Position numbers and translations under genes: made by a program. From Heterobilharzia americana (taxonomy: Eukaryota > Platyhelminthes > Trematoda > Strigeidida > Schistosomatidae), in the NCBI GenBank assembly GCA_944470555.2, contig OX104128.1:46793920-46857919 (forward strand): a DNA stretch of 64,000 nt. Direction: 5' to 3'. Each line of letters starts with the position of its first letter. The stretch's first letter is position 1. Positions 47,991-60,536 of the stretch are shown here, one piece after another. The notes below the pieces were generated by a model. It saw nothing but the letters and a program-made list of their open reading frames with translations, was not told where the DNA came from and ran no database searches.

Positions 47991-50900
47991 CAGTTTAGAT
48001 GAATACCAACTTTCAATCGAATAAATCTCCGCGAGTCTCTAAATGGTACTAAAAACAAGTTAGCTAGTGTTTTGTTAGGGTAGGCAGCGGTAAATTGGAG
48101 ACTTTCGAAGAGCAGCTTTCATACCAGAACGTTTTGTTAGTAATATGTCAAGTTAATAGGACAACTGTATAACGATTTTTCCAATTACTGTTTACTAGTA
48201 ATGCTTTACATGCAAATTCAATTTTTATACGTGATCCAGATTCGTTACTATCGTAGCACAAGAAAGTTGACATTAATTTTGAAGTTGCCCGTTTTTTTTC
48301 TAGTAGAATAACGTTGACTTTGCGTGAATGCAGTGAAAAATGCAATCCCAAACGATTTATTTTTAAGCAAAAAAGGGTACCATCTACTGAAACAAATGTG
48401 AACACTGTCCTACATTTAATATTCACAAGATTATTCGCAGGCATCCTGCTAAAATTATTTTACCTAGAAAACTTCTACTAAGCAAATAACAGTTCGGTAC
48501 CTTACTAATTATAGTGATCTTCGACATCATATTGTACAGCATATGGAAACCCATTTAATGAAGGAAATTGTAGTAAATTATTTTTATTTACAAATAGCCT
48601 GGTAATTGCGTTTCACATTTCCTTTTTCAACATACTACCAATGCAAATAAATTGACTTTTGCAACTGATCCCATTAGCTTAATATTTTGTAGCAAATGTT
48701 CCGTATTTAATTAATTATTTACTAAGCATTCGTTTGATGTTATTATTGATTCTTGCGGATACAAATGAACATTATTGATTTGTATACTTGAAGCCTAGAA
48801 AGCTGAAAGTAAGTATTTCACCTACAGCTCAATGAGATTAGAATCGATGTAGAGAGACAGGGAATTTCAACAGTCAGTTGCGTGAATACGAATGCTAAGT
48901 AGGGAAGACTATTGATTCTTTTCAATTAGAAACTTTAAACTGTTGACTGAGAACATTTCATTCTGCCAGTTACGCATGAAGCAATTAAAAATCCACTTGC
49001 TTTCTACATTACAGTATATTTTGAGTAGGTAATCAACATGTTTTATTCATGTTTTATTCTCTCCAACTTACTGAACAATGTTTATTATGAAAAAAAATTA
49101 TAGACAAGGATTTTTAATCAGAATATATGCAAATGTACTGCAGGATTAACATATTAAATGAGAAGTTTGAAACGGGGATAGGCAGAAAAATTTAACAGGA
49201 TTTCTGATACGGAAAATATCAATTGTATTTTGAATAATCATCTTTCTAGCTTAGTTCAGTAGAAGAATAAAATGCAAATTACAAGAATGCCCTTCAAAAA
49301 TGCTGATAAGTCATTCATTGTACATTTTCAGTACTGAATCCCCGTTGCAACGAGCTGTCATGAGAAATGACGACACTGAAGACAGTCAGTTGCTTTTCAG
49401 TGTGAATAATGATCATTTCATATTGCAGTAGAAGACACTAGGTATAACATATAGTAAGAAAGTAACTATGTAGGAAGTTTCATCTTCACACTGGTTTTTT
49501 GAGCAGATATAGAGAAATTAAGTGGAATGAATTCATTTTAAATGACACAAATCGACATTTCAGTTTTGTACAATAATTTACCACGACATTCTAAATTTCA
49601 TCACTTATATGTTCTTACTTCAAGAGCAAAAGTTGAACATTGGCTATGTTGTAAGATGTAAGGCTTTTCAACTGAAGAAACTTATGTTGCAAATTAGATT
49701 TCAAGCGGTTTCTAAATACAGCTAATTGATATTTTGCATTTATTTTGATACCTATAAAAATTAAACAGGAAGATTACGATAGAAATACAAAATGACGTAA
49801 GTCTTCGATAAAGTCATCTTTTAAGAGAATTGCAGACAATAATTATCGACATGTCCAACAAAAGCAACAAAGGACTTTGAAGCCTAACTTGAGATGTTTG
49901 TGACAAGTACATCAGATGTAACCGCTGATCACATCTTCAATGGCATGAAAGTACTATATCCGTTTCCTAAGAGTCTGGATTCTTCAGTTGTTATAGCTCT
50001 AAAGTGAAAATCATGTCCAACAGTTAGGAATATAAGAAGGCTGTTTGCTTCTCTATTTTGAAGATGAAATACATTCACGTGGTTGTAAAAGCTAGAGGCA
50101 AGTATGCACTTTTCTCTACACTGGGAACCTTATTCATATGAAACAACAGATGACTTTACTTTTCCAACATTCCGTTAGTTCACAGGCTTGTACATAATTT
50201 TATTAAGAATGCTTTCCATAATGCAGAGAAGAATTTTTATTTTCCTTGAAATCACTAACAGTTAAGCAAAAATTATGAAGGCATGCCGTAAGCAGAATAC
50301 ACAGCTGTGCTGATGATTGTTAGCATACTTGTAAATTTAAAATTTCCGTTATTTTTACCACAAACAAGAAAATCTGCATGTAGAATAACAGTGCCCAGCT
50401 CCGAATAAGATTGTTACCATCATTATTACTTTTTATTATTTTGCAAATCTGTCAGTTTTAGTTTATATCATAAAAAAATTTCCTGATATGAATATTTATA
50501 GCAGTATTCACTTGTACTATCATTCGTTATTGTTGTTATTATGAATAGAAATATTAATGACAACTGATTTACTACTGATTTCTCTGCTCTGAAATAGATA
50601 AAACTAAAAATAGTAGATGAAATTACTGCAATGTCTTAAAGTGGAACAAATTAGATTCTTTCAATATGATCCCTAACTCTTTCACTGTTTCTTCAAGATG
50701 ATAAGTCAAAAATCCGGTTACAAATATTGAACCTTGGTAGGATAATAAGAATGTAGTGGAATATCCTTGGTGAATTTAATAAGTACTTATCAAAGTGGAA
50801 GAAAGCTGCTCTTCATAACCCAAAATGCATAGCCAGTGAATAAGTGAACACAAATAATTATAAAATAAAGTACTGGTTAGAAGAAAGTTGTTTAAAAATC

Positions 50901-52870
50901 CTACCGTAACTAAATGTTAAAGTGCTAATTCAGTAAGATGCGGCTAGCTTTCAACTGACTCTTGATGCATATAGATAAAATAAACATTAGAAAGAACTGA
51001 GACTTAGTAGGTTTAAAATCTGGTAAATATGTTTGTACTATAATTCAACGTGTACAATCCAAAATGGAAATAGTGGTTTGACAATAACTTCAATTTATTC
51101 ACGACTTATTATTCGCTTCACCTATATCAAAATCCCCTTTTATCCAGTACAAAACAAACACTTTTTATTCATCTAGTACACTTAAACAATCTACTGACAA
51201 AAAAATGTCTTATATTTTCTTCCTCTACATGGACTGCACATTCTAGATCATATAAAGTGTGATCAGAACCGTCAGTTTCAGACAGTATCTCTTTGAAAAG
51301 ATGAACAAAAAGTGAAATATCAACTTATTTACTCCACTATACTGATACGAATGAGAGTACTCAAGGTACTGGATGATTGTGAGTTTGTCCTCAAAGCATT
51401 ACGTTTAATTGCAGTATGTGCAAATGCTTGGCTTGCATTGACTGCCAACTTTCATTGCACAAACACTGACGGTTCAGCAGAGGGGCTGTTTTCTTCTCTT
51501 CCGTTCTCGATATGCATTGACAAAAATAAACATGTCAAAGAGAAGAGTTGTTTGGATCAATGAATACCAACCTACTAGATGAATCATAATCTGCCCGCAA
51601 AGAGGCCTCAAGGGTCTTGACTGCATACTTTTGAGAGGTTTTATATCCAGACAATATAGTTGCCTTGTGTTCTCAAATTTCCAATAGTTTTTCAACTTAT
51701 GGCACTGTCATACGTACTACTTTGAAATATACTATTCTCTTTTCCGAACATACTAAATGGGTTTATTCTGTACAATAGCGTTTTTTGTTTTAAAGGGAAT
51801 AATGGTAAACAGGACAAGCTTTTATAACTCGAAGTGCTGAAAATCTTCAGGAGTAGTAAATATCCACTTAATCTTACCGGAAATTAGTTGGAGATAATCA
51901 AGCCTTAACAGTAGGTTACGTAACGCAAAAAATATTCGGAGTGAATTTTCAACAAAATAACGTGGAAACAACAGTGGAAGAGTAAGAGGGAATGTTTTAA
52001 AATGCTAAATAAATGATTTCGCTACCAATAAAGCCCAGATATCCTTTTATAGAAGTTCCTATGGATATAATGCAGCTTTGTTGCAACCACTCAGATGAAT
52101 GTCTCAGAAAAGCTGCGTAATCACATAAGAACGAACCAGTTTTGTCATACTCTACCAAATTATTTATAAGTATACTTCCATGGTAGCACTCATATACACG
52201 AACAGAATCCAGCTGATCTGTAAGATTCTACATCAGATGGCTCCTTAAGAATCAAGGCCTTTGAGATGTAATAGTTGTGAGACATATATGCAGCAAATTA
52301 TTGCTCAGCTGTAGTTAGGAGTTATGCAAATATACTTTTATCTTATTTTTGCCTTATGCGAAGACAAAAATTCAGTTCTTTCAATACTCACATCTTATGT
52401 ATCTAGCCATCTACTTAACAAACATCTCTTTATACGATTCTTCACTCCTGCGAATTCGATGAAAGTAAGAAGAAGAACAGTAGTACCTATTTATTTTCAG
52501 GATTTTCCTCACTCGCTTTACAACCTATAGAATATAATGTTTAAGATAAAAAGCACGCTATACAATATACTTTGATATATCAGCAAGAATATTTCCATTG
52601 AGATATGAGATAAGATGAGTTAGGTAGACCAAAATTGATGTTGTTAACTGCTTTTAGAGTGATAAGATGAACAGTCTTGAGAAAATTGAAAAATTAACTG
52701 GAGGGGTCTGTGAAAGTGTTATTCTAAAATTGGTAAAAGTGGCATCATGGTTAATTAAGCTTAATGAAACTTGAACAGGTTCTCGTCAAATAAACTGATA
52801 AGACAATTACAACTCAGAAAATGAGAGTAGGTTTTAAAAGAGATCTAATGATAAAGTGAAGAAAAACAGG
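47991..52870. other. AT-rich stretch without a supportable gene
   Basis: Nearly 5 kb without recognisable gene, RNA or repeat. Frames at 48,148-48,444 (minus, 98 codons) and 51,312-51,563 (+, 83 codons) have no domain and may be chance. Confidence 0.5.
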
Positions 52871-52883
52871 ATGATGAGGTCAT
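52871..52883. repeat. Target-site duplication, left copy
   Basis: ATGATGAGGTCAT immediately precedes the (TTA)n tail of RTE copy 3 and is repeated exactly at 56,136-56,148. Confidence 0.93.
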
Positions 52884-52924
52884 TATTATTATTATTATTA
52901 TTAGTCCCTTGGGTTCCTAGTGGA

Positions 52925-53400
52925 ACATAGGGCTTCAGTAGCACGCCTCCAGTGACCTCTGTTCTCTGAGATCTTTTGAACCTGGTCCCACGACAGCCCA
53001 GAAGCTCTCATTTCCTCCACGCACGACCTCCTCCATGTCACCCTCGGACGTCCAACTCGTCGCTTCCCATGGGGATTCCACTCGAGCGACTGGCCTGACG
53101 CATGATGTCCTCAGTCGGCCTTCTCACTGCATGGCCAATCCATCTCCACTTCTTCCTGCATATTTGTTGCGTGATAGGTTCTTGGTTGGTTCGTTCCCAG
53201 AGTTCTTTGTTGCTTATTCTTTCTGGCCATCTGATCTTCAGCAGCGAGCGTAAGCAGTTGTTGATGAATGTCTGTAGTTTATTGGAAATCCCTTTCGTGA
53301 CGCGCCAAGTCTCTGAACAATACAGAAGCACTGACTTGACGTTGGTGTTGAAAATCCGTATCTTGTTCCACATGCTGAGTGGAGTGCAGAAGATCTCCAC
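52925..53400 (-). pseudogene. C-terminal region of RTE copy 3 ORF
   Basis: The frame 53,400-53,038 gives LLYCSETWRVTKGISNKLQ, FINNCLRSLLKIRWPERI and KKWRWIGHAVRRP. A shifted frame continues with VTWRRS and ALCSTRNPRD to the stop just before the tail. Its function in RTE proteins is not established. The same segment is present in all five larger RTE fragments here, and in the head-to-head pair at 60.5-62.9 kb it forms the inverted arms. Confidence 0.88.
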
Positions 53401-54510
53401 ACTGGTTTCAGGCTATTGAACACCTGTCTTGCTTTTCCGATTCTGACTTTGACGTCCTCGTCCGTCACGCCTGTAGTTGAAACAGTGCTTCCTAGATAAG
53501 TGAAGGAGGTTACTTCCTTCAAGTTTCTCCCGTTGACGGTGATTGGAGTTTGTTGTTGTTGTTGGTGGTGGTGGTGGTGCGGTATCTTCATCACCTCTGT
53601 CTTCTCTATATTCACCTGAAGTCCCGTCTTAGCTGCCTCTTCTATCAACTTGTTAGTTTTTGCCTGCAGATCTTCAAGTTTGTGTGACATTAGGCATAAG
53701 TCATCGGCGAAATCCAAGTCTTCTAGGTTCTTTTCCGTCGTCCAGTATATCCCCCTCTTCTCGCTCCCCACTGTTTGCTGCATGATCCAGTCCACCACAA
53801 TAAGGAATATCATGGGGGATAGTAGGCAACGTTGTTTCACTCCTGTCTTCACTTCAAAAGCATCACTGAGCTTCCCATTGTGAATTACTTGGCTGGCATG
53901 TGGCATCTTCATATAGTTGTTGAATGAGGCGGATAAAGGTTTGCGGTACTCCGTAGTATTGAAGCAGTTTCCAAATTACTTCTCGGTCGACGCTGTCGAA
54001 GGCCTTCTCAAAGTCGATGAAGTTGAGGCAGAGAGCTGATTGCCATTCTATGCTCTGTTCTATGATGATACGAAGCGTTGCAATTTGGTTTGCACATGAT
54101 TTGTACTTCCTGAAGTCTGCCTGTTCCGGTCGCAGTTTTGAATCCAGTGCGTCTTTAAGCCTTCTTCAGGATGATGCGGCTTAATATTTTGCTTGCTCTG
54201 GGTGGACAGGAGAGTGATTCCGCGCCAGTTCTTGCAAGCACTGAGGTCTCCCTTCTTCGGCAGTTTGACAAGGTAACCCTTCTTCCAATCAATGGCCAGG
54301 TACCTTCTCTTCCTTCCACACCTTCTGCAATAGTGGTGTGAGCATGTCCGCTGTTGTCTCTGCATCTGTTCTCAGTGCTTCTGGCGGTATTCCATCTGGT
54401 CCTGCTGCTTTCCCGCATTTCAGTAGCTTTATGGCATTCAGGACTTCCATTTTCGTTGGGGGATTTATGTTCACTTGTAATTCAGCGGCTGCAGGTGGTG
54501 GTCGATTCAA
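53240..54510 (-). pseudogene. Reverse transcriptase of RTE copy 3
   Basis: The RT entry LLKCGKAAGPDGIPPEALR lies in 54,510-54,289. The core lies in the 224-codon frame 53,912-53,238: TGVKQRCLLSP (Arg where most RTs have Gly), YWTTEKNLEDLDFADDLCL with FADD at 53,700-53,711, then the thumb-like KTGLQVNIEKTEVMKI and FTYLGSTVSTTG. A (CAC/CAT)n His-rich run sits just after this (about 53,565-53,590). The entry and the core are separated by frame breaks near 54,060-54,290. The catalytic aspartates are retained, unlike in copies 1 and 2. Confidence 0.93.
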
Positions 54511-55099
54511 GAGCTTCTTGAAGTGGTCGGCCTATCGTTTCCTCTGTTTCTCTTCTTTTGTAATTAAATTTCCTTCACCATCTTTTATTGGTTTCATCTG
54601 TGTTGGTCTCTTCCCTGATAGCAACCTGGTTATTTGATACAATGTTATCAGGTCTCTCTTACCTGCAGCCTGTCCTGCTTCACTTGCCAGTGTTTCGTAG
54701 AAGTGTCTTTTGTCTTTGCGTGCACTCTTCTTCACTTCTTTGTCCAGTGTTTTATACATTGTGCTCAGTTCCTCTTGTCGTTGAACATCCTTGCACTGGT
54801 TTATCTTCTGCTTCACCATCCTCCTCTCCCTGCTCTATCAGCTTCCAGGTATCCGTCGAGATCCATTCCTTGTCTTCTTTCTTCTTCCCTCCTTCCTAAT
54901 ACGGCTGTGCAGGTTTCTTTCCACATAGCTTTCAAAGACTTCCAGTGTTCTTCCACACAGGTTTCTTCAGGGATATTCCTCGATATCTCCCATTTTGTCT
55001 TGATGGCTGCCTTGAAGATCTCCTTTGTAGTTTCATCCTTCAGTTTCCGAGTGTTGTACTTGAATTGAGGTCTATCACCAGCTTCCTTGAAGGCTTTTA

Positions 55100-56070
55100 A
55101 CTTGATTTGGAAGGTTCCTTGCACTAGACAGTAAGTGGTCTGAACCTACATCTGCTCCTCTTCTTGACCTTGTGTTAAGTAGACTGCGTCTCAATTTTCT
55201 CGAGATTGAGATAAAGTCGATTTGATTTTTAGTGTGTCCTGATGTCTGGTGAAATCCATGTCGCTTTTTGGATATCTTTGTGCCTGAACACACTGTCTCC
55301 AATCACCAAATCGTTGAATGCGCAGAATTCTGCAAACAATTCTCCATTCTCATTCATCATTTCACCTAGCGCCTCTCGACCCATGGTTAGTTCTCTTCCC
55401 GTGTTGTCCCCTCCCAGTTTGGCATTCATGTCGCCCATCAGAATTTTGATATCGCCAACTGACGTCTTGTCCAGTGTTGATTGCAGTTGTCTGTAGAATT
55501 CCTCCTTTTTCTCTTGCTCTGCATTATTTGTAGGTGCGTAGCATTCTATGATTGTGGCTTTCCTTCCTTTTGAGTTGAATCTTGCTTTCATGATCCTGAT
55601 CCTGGAGGAAGAGATTGGTTCCCATTGCATGCGAGCCTTCGATGCTCTTGAGGACATCATGATAGCCACTCCCTCAGTGTGCTCGTGGTTGGCGTCTGGG
55701 TGACCGGAGTAGATTATTGACTCTCCTCTCCAGTTGACAGTTTGGAGAGTCCACTCCCATTCCATCTGCTTTCGCAAATCCCAAGCACTTCGATGTGATA
55801 CCTTCTCATCTCCTTTGCAATCTGGGCTGCCTTACTGGGTTCAAACATCGTACGGACATTCCATATCCCCACGTTTACTTTCGCTTTCATCGAGAGAAGA
55901 CACATCGGCCAATTGGCTTCCCGAAGGCTTTCACCAACTGGCGTCCTTTCGCCTCTCCGATTCCAGCGGGGAATAAGTTTGTTTTCATTTTTTATATTTA
56001 GTTTGTGCTTTGAAGTTTGTTTATCGGTTAGATTTGTTTTACGGGGTAGGGTTGCTAGCCCTACGCCCAA
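55100..56070 (-). pseudogene. APE-like endonuclease of RTE copy 3
   Basis: Two overlapping frames cover the domain. The first (56,070-55,714) holds VGIWNVRTMFEPSKAAQ, with WNVRTM at 55,846-55,863, and ICESRWNGSG. The second (55,777-55,229) holds HTEGVAIMM, CYAPTNNAEQEKKEEF, ILMGDMNAKLGG (GDMNAK at 55,418-55,435) and FNDLVIG. A third frame (55,302-55,075) brings NQIDFISISRKLRRSL and GSDH (55,135-55,146), the last catalytic block. The domain would nick target DNA to prime copying. All expected blocks are present, but two frame changes prevent a single product. Confidence 0.92.
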
Positions 56071-56135
56071 CCTTCCCTCTTTATCCGGGCTTAGGACCGG
56101 CTAGTAACTAGTAGACTAGTTAACCAGGCGAGGTT

Positions 56136-56148
56136 ATGATGAGGTCAT
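56136..56148. repeat. Target-site duplication, right copy
   Basis: ATGATGAGGTCAT directly follows the 5' end of RTE copy 3 and is identical to 52,871-52,883. Confidence 0.93.
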
Positions 56149-57464
56149 GCAATGTTGTAATTACAAATTTAGGAAATTAAAATTTCCAATGCAAAGTAAG
56201 GTTGACAACAGTATCTCTCTAAATACAAAGATCAGGTTTGACTCTTCTATATGCAACCAATTCAGCAAACCGAACCTTTATTTAACTGGAAAATCGAAAT
56301 CCCATGCCACTCCTTACACAACTGATATCATTTGCATAAGATAAAGAAAATAAGCCTAAACTCAGTCAATCGAACTTCAGATGCAATTATTAGCCGTTCA
56401 CAGATTTGTCACTTGAACAGTCCAACGTTTTGTGACTTCTATGACTCTCCGAAGCGAAACCAAACCATGTTGAAGACCCTTATTATTAGTGCACTTCCTA
56501 TCTACTGTGAAACAAATCTTCACATCATAGGACATTACTTCACCTAAAATATTTTTATCCGTAGTGCATTAAAGTATTCAATAAAAATTAGTAATCACTT
56601 AGACAATTAAATTTCAGTCCAAGGAAATTCGAAATAATTATTTCAAAGAGGATGAGAAACAAGGCAGACAAGTTTAGACAAATACTGATCCCATTACTAA
56701 CAATTTCGTTTATTTTTGTTTTAAACAGTAGTCATTTATATCAGTGTCAGCCAGAAAATGAAAAGTGGAGTTGATCTAAACAGCATATGAAAATAAAACT
56801 ATGCCTCAAAACACCATTCACTGGCAATAATCCAACGTCATCTAACGACTTTATTACATCATAAGAATAATGAATGTTTTTTTGTTTCAATGTAACTAAG
56901 TATGGTTTTAGCGTTGAAATTCAGGCGCTTACAACACACACGTTTGAATTATTAAACGCTAACGGTTACCACTAAGTAAAAAGAGATTTTAAATGGGTTC
57001 ACGAGAATAATTCCCCTTATTGTCAGTTATGATCACTGAATGCGGCTAAACTATCCTCAGAAATGTTTAGAAAATGAAAAGAATCATGAACTGATACTGA
57101 ATATACTGGGAAACTTAATCACCTAATTTTGCATGGTTTCATGTACATTCTGAAGAGAACTGAACAATCAACCATGACAAGGCAAAGTTTTCAAACGCGA
57201 AATTCGTGTTTACAGTACTCTGAGGTAGAATGAAGGGGGAAAATCAAATATAACTAAAATGGTCCTTTATTAAATCGGTTTCTAGTGAGTCCTGTATAAC
57301 ATATTATTACAGTGGAAATATAAACATGTACGACTGTTGATGGTACGACTAGTGTTACAGTGCATAGCTCTTCATTTAAGAAAAATTCTTATGCTTTTTG
57401 TAGTGTATGACAGGTTTTTAATTAAGGGGCCCAGTTTTTGGTAATGGTGGATAGCAACTAACAT
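56149..57464. other. AT-rich stretch without a supportable gene
   Basis: Small plus-strand frames at 56,147-56,547 have no recognisable domain. Nothing else was seen. Confidence 0.5.
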
Positions 57465-57764
57465 TGAAATCCAGCATACGCTTTTCGTCTTGATTGGGAA
57501 TCGTCAGCTGGATGTGCCTGCTTTCCAGTGAGCGATGCTGTTCCCACTGAGACTTGAACCGAAGACTGATCTCTTCAAACATAAGAGTGTCACCTACTGG
57601 ACCGGCGAGTCACACTAACCACTTCTGCGACGAGTATGTTTTTATGTAGTTGCTTATTTGATCTCGTCATTAACTGTGCCAAATTTATCGATGTCTGTTG
57701 GCATATGGGCTCCTGCGCGGATGCCTCGGTATTGCCCTTCGTTAAAAGCCACAACATAATAACT
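57465..57764 (-). repeat. Smalpha-like unit, near complete
   Basis: On the minus strand a 5' block (CCGCGCAGGAGCCCATATGC, about 57,720-57,700) is followed by a linker and a tRNA-like head (57,615-57,545; GACACTCTTATGTTTGAAGA, box-B-like GGTTCAAGTCTC). The hammerhead (57,540-57,468) has CATCCAGCTGACGA, a weak stem-loop, GACGAAAAGCG and GCTGGATTTCAA. Both the CUGANGA and GAAA core boxes are intact. Stem II is only partly paired, and the base before the cleavage site is G. It is followed by an A-rich end. Confidence 0.78.
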
Positions 57765-57930
57765 GTATCCATTGCACAAGAAACAGATATCGTGACGAAG
57801 TGGTCTAGTGGATAACACTCTGTCGTTTGAAGTGATCAGTCCAGCGTCCGAGTATTGGAAGCAAAAGCACTGCTCACTGCAAGGCAAGTGCATTCAAGTG
57901 AAGAGCTGGTCCCACCATCCATTAATACTA
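57765..57930 (+). repeat. Smalpha-like unit, plus strand, hammerhead eroded
   Basis: A pre-head block, TCCATTGCACAAGAAACAGA, leads into a tRNA-like head (57,790-57,855; GTGGTCTAGTGGATAACAC, box-B-like CGTCCGAGTATT). The hammerhead core is not recognisable. The closing block, GAGCTGGTCCCACCATCC, aligns with GCTAGCCACTATCC of other units. It is head-to-head with the unit on its left. Confidence 0.65.
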
Positions 57931-57944
57931 TCAAACTAAAACTA

Positions 57945-58040
57945 TAAACAATATCGAGGTGTTTGCATAGGAGCCCATATGACAATACAGACTGATAGAT
58001 TGGATCTGGCCAACGGTGAGATAACATAAATGGCAGCATA
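57945..58040 (+). repeat. Smalpha-like unit, 5' block only
   Basis: GGAGCCCATATGACAATACA and the following GACTGATAGATTGGATCTGG align with the 5' block of the 11,681 unit. It directly follows the plus-strand unit in the same orientation, so two units are in tandem. The head and hammerhead are missing. Confidence 0.6.
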
Positions 58041-60120
58041 CGTACCTATATTACCTTAAGTAAAAATTCAAGATTATTCGACCGTTTCAAAACAGCTATA
58101 GAAATGACTTGCTTTATTTTCTCAAATAATCATTTCACAGATACGTCTCTGATAGGAGTAGCCGATGACTTAAGCTTATTTTTATTGGATAATCTGACTT
58201 ATTATGTATCAATTCAACCTCTCTTCAGTTCTTTAGTGCATCAAATAACTTTTCCTTATCAACTATGAATTATAGCTTCGTGCTTTCTTCTTATCATTTA
58301 GTTACTCCAGTGCACTGAACCTGTTGTTAACCATCGGTAGACTTGTTGTTCACCTTCCATGAAATAACATTTTCAGGAGTTCTGCCCAAACGCACTTTTT
58401 ATTTTAAGCAATGATAGAGGATTGTACCATTCGGTGCATGCAGAAGATATTCCTTTTATTTCTGAATGTTCTTGTTAACGAAGCTCACTACTATGGTCAA
58501 TTGTCTACTTAAATTTGTTAAAGTCATTTGATTTCCAAAAGTACTTTTAAAAATGCGGTTGCAGTTGTTTTGCAAACATCTACTAGTCAACATGATGGAG
58601 GATATGAAAAACAATTTCTAATGCATAATCCTTAGTAAAAGACACTTAAAGTTCTTGTAATAAAACTGTGTCAGTGGTGGCACTGTTAGCCCAGACCAAC
58701 TAGTACTATACACTTCATGTTGAGGCTCAATATAGTTATGTAAGAATTGACTAGACCACCAACAAAGCAAGAAAGCTGACCAGCAAACTATATTGAACCT
58801 GAATATTACTCAAGTAGTGACTGGTGATAAAGTTCTACCTTTATCATTCCATCCACTGAGGAAGGATATCAGAATTTAAAGCAGCCAGTTTGTGACATGA
58901 GTGAAACAGTCACCTAAATTCAACAATTTTATCTCATGACATACAATAGTACGTTGTATGTAGCCTCAAAACTAGTTAATGAGAAAACAACTGGAAATCA
59001 ACAAACCATTTACTTTAGACTTAAAATTTGAGACTTTGCATTTTAACACTATTTTAGGACATAAACTATCAGCTGTGCGAAAAAGGCCATGTGTTTAGTA
59101 GCTACAGAATGAATGATTTATCAGATTAAACCCATGTGTAACAAGATGACCTGTATCGTTTACCACATACATCCAAAGTGAACGAACTGTCAACGCATTC
59201 AACAAATAAACTTGGCATGTAAGGGAAGATACTAACTTCATTGACGCCATCTAAATTTATGTCACATTGGATGCGAGTGGTCCCTAGTTGTGTAACATTT
59301 TGTTCTCCTGAACAAGTTGAACAGTAACTCGTTCACTTTATCTGTAACTGAATTCCATTCCACAATATGAAACTGACATTTAACAATATGTCGCAAAAAA
59401 GGTCATAGTTTATTTTCTGAAGGCATAAAAAGGATGAAAGCAATCTTAGAGCATTTACTTTTAACCTTGTACTAGATTTTACTAATTGAGTATTCCTAAA
59501 GCTTGTTTTGTCTTGTTTTGATTTTCAACAAAAATTCTACGCAAAATTTAATGTTTTTGCCTTTCCATATCCTGTTAGTCGTTCACTGTAATCATGACTT
59601 TATATGACAACCAATGCAGCCATTTTGAAAAAGAAATCGAAAATAGCGATAACAAAACGAAGATTTCATCACTAAATAATATTATATGAGAAAGGCATTA
59701 AAATATTGGTTTTCATGCAAGTCTCACTTAAGCGTGAAAGTCTAGTTTGGGTTCACCCCAGTTTCTTATACAGCTGGGTTCAGAAATACCCCACAGTTGT
59801 GATATGCTGGTAACCGTGTTTAGCTGCAGTGAATTTTCGTCAAGTTACTATTAGTATTCAGGTTTTCGCTAATACACCATACCTTGCACAGAAATATCCG
59901 TACGAAGGAAGCACTAAAAAACTTTTAAAATGATACACAGATTTAGCTCAAAATCATTACCTGTATCTTTATTATCAAATGAAAATACAGTATAGAGTAC
60001 AACTTATATGCATATTGTCGTATTCAAGTATTGAAAACAAGTTCCTTTTATAGTCCAATAATCGCAGCAGTTAAATAAGGCAACACCACTAAAGTTAAAC
60101 TTGAATAACCGTACAACATT
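58041..60120. other. AT-rich stretch without a supportable gene
   Basis: I recognise no gene, RNA or repeat here. Confidence 0.5.
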
Positions 60121-60165
60121 TCATTAGGAAGCCAAAGGACAAATAATAAATAATAATAATAATGA
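60121..60165 (+). mobile_element. RTE 3' terminus, extreme 5' truncation
   Basis: TTAGGAAGCCAAAGGACAAA followed by (TAA)n matches the last 25 bp and tail of the RTE copies (AGGAACCCAAGGGACAAA). Only the terminus was inserted or survives. The very short match makes this less certain than the larger copies. Confidence 0.55.
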
Positions 60166-60536
60166 TTTCTGATGAACAACGTATGAATGAGCACTGTCCA
60201 CACATGAATGGAAAAAACTGCCAAACAAAACCATCAACAATTATTTTTTTAGTATGCGAAAAAGAACTGCGAATTCTAATTTCAATAAGGACAGGTAAAG
60301 TGTTTTACATACTGATAAAAAGGTGATACTCCTCAGGTTGCTAAATTTGTTTAAAATTACTGTCAGTTTGAAATATTCCATACTACATTATATAGAAAAA
60401 GCTAACTAGCAGATAACTGATATGCATGTAAATGCATACCACATGTCAGCAAGGAAAATTGGACGTAAGTAATCAGATAGATGACACCAGATATCAAATC
60501 AATAATATTACTGTTAATATTGTCATTATTATTATT

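Larger units (their letters stand above)
52884..56135 (-). mobile_element. RTE-clade (SR2-like) non-LTR retrotransposon, copy 3, full length with TSD
   Basis: At 3,252 bp this is the complete element of the window. On the minus strand it runs from AACCTCGCCTGG at 56,135 through a leader, an APE-like endonuclease, a linker, a reverse transcriptase with FADD and a C-terminal region. It ends in (TAA)n at 52,884, the short-repeat tail typical of RTE. Exact 13-bp duplications of the target flank both ends. There are no LTRs. The length and the single endonuclease-RT order fit the RTE clade; SR2 is the known schistosome member. The frame is broken several times, so it no longer codes, but it keeps the RT segment that copies 1 and 2 have lost. 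Confidence 0.97.

Noticed and set aside
54338..55068. Several plus-strand frames of 95-145 codons (Ser/Cys/Phe-rich)
   Set aside because: They are antisense shadows of RTE copy 3. The same shadows appear over copies 1 and 2.
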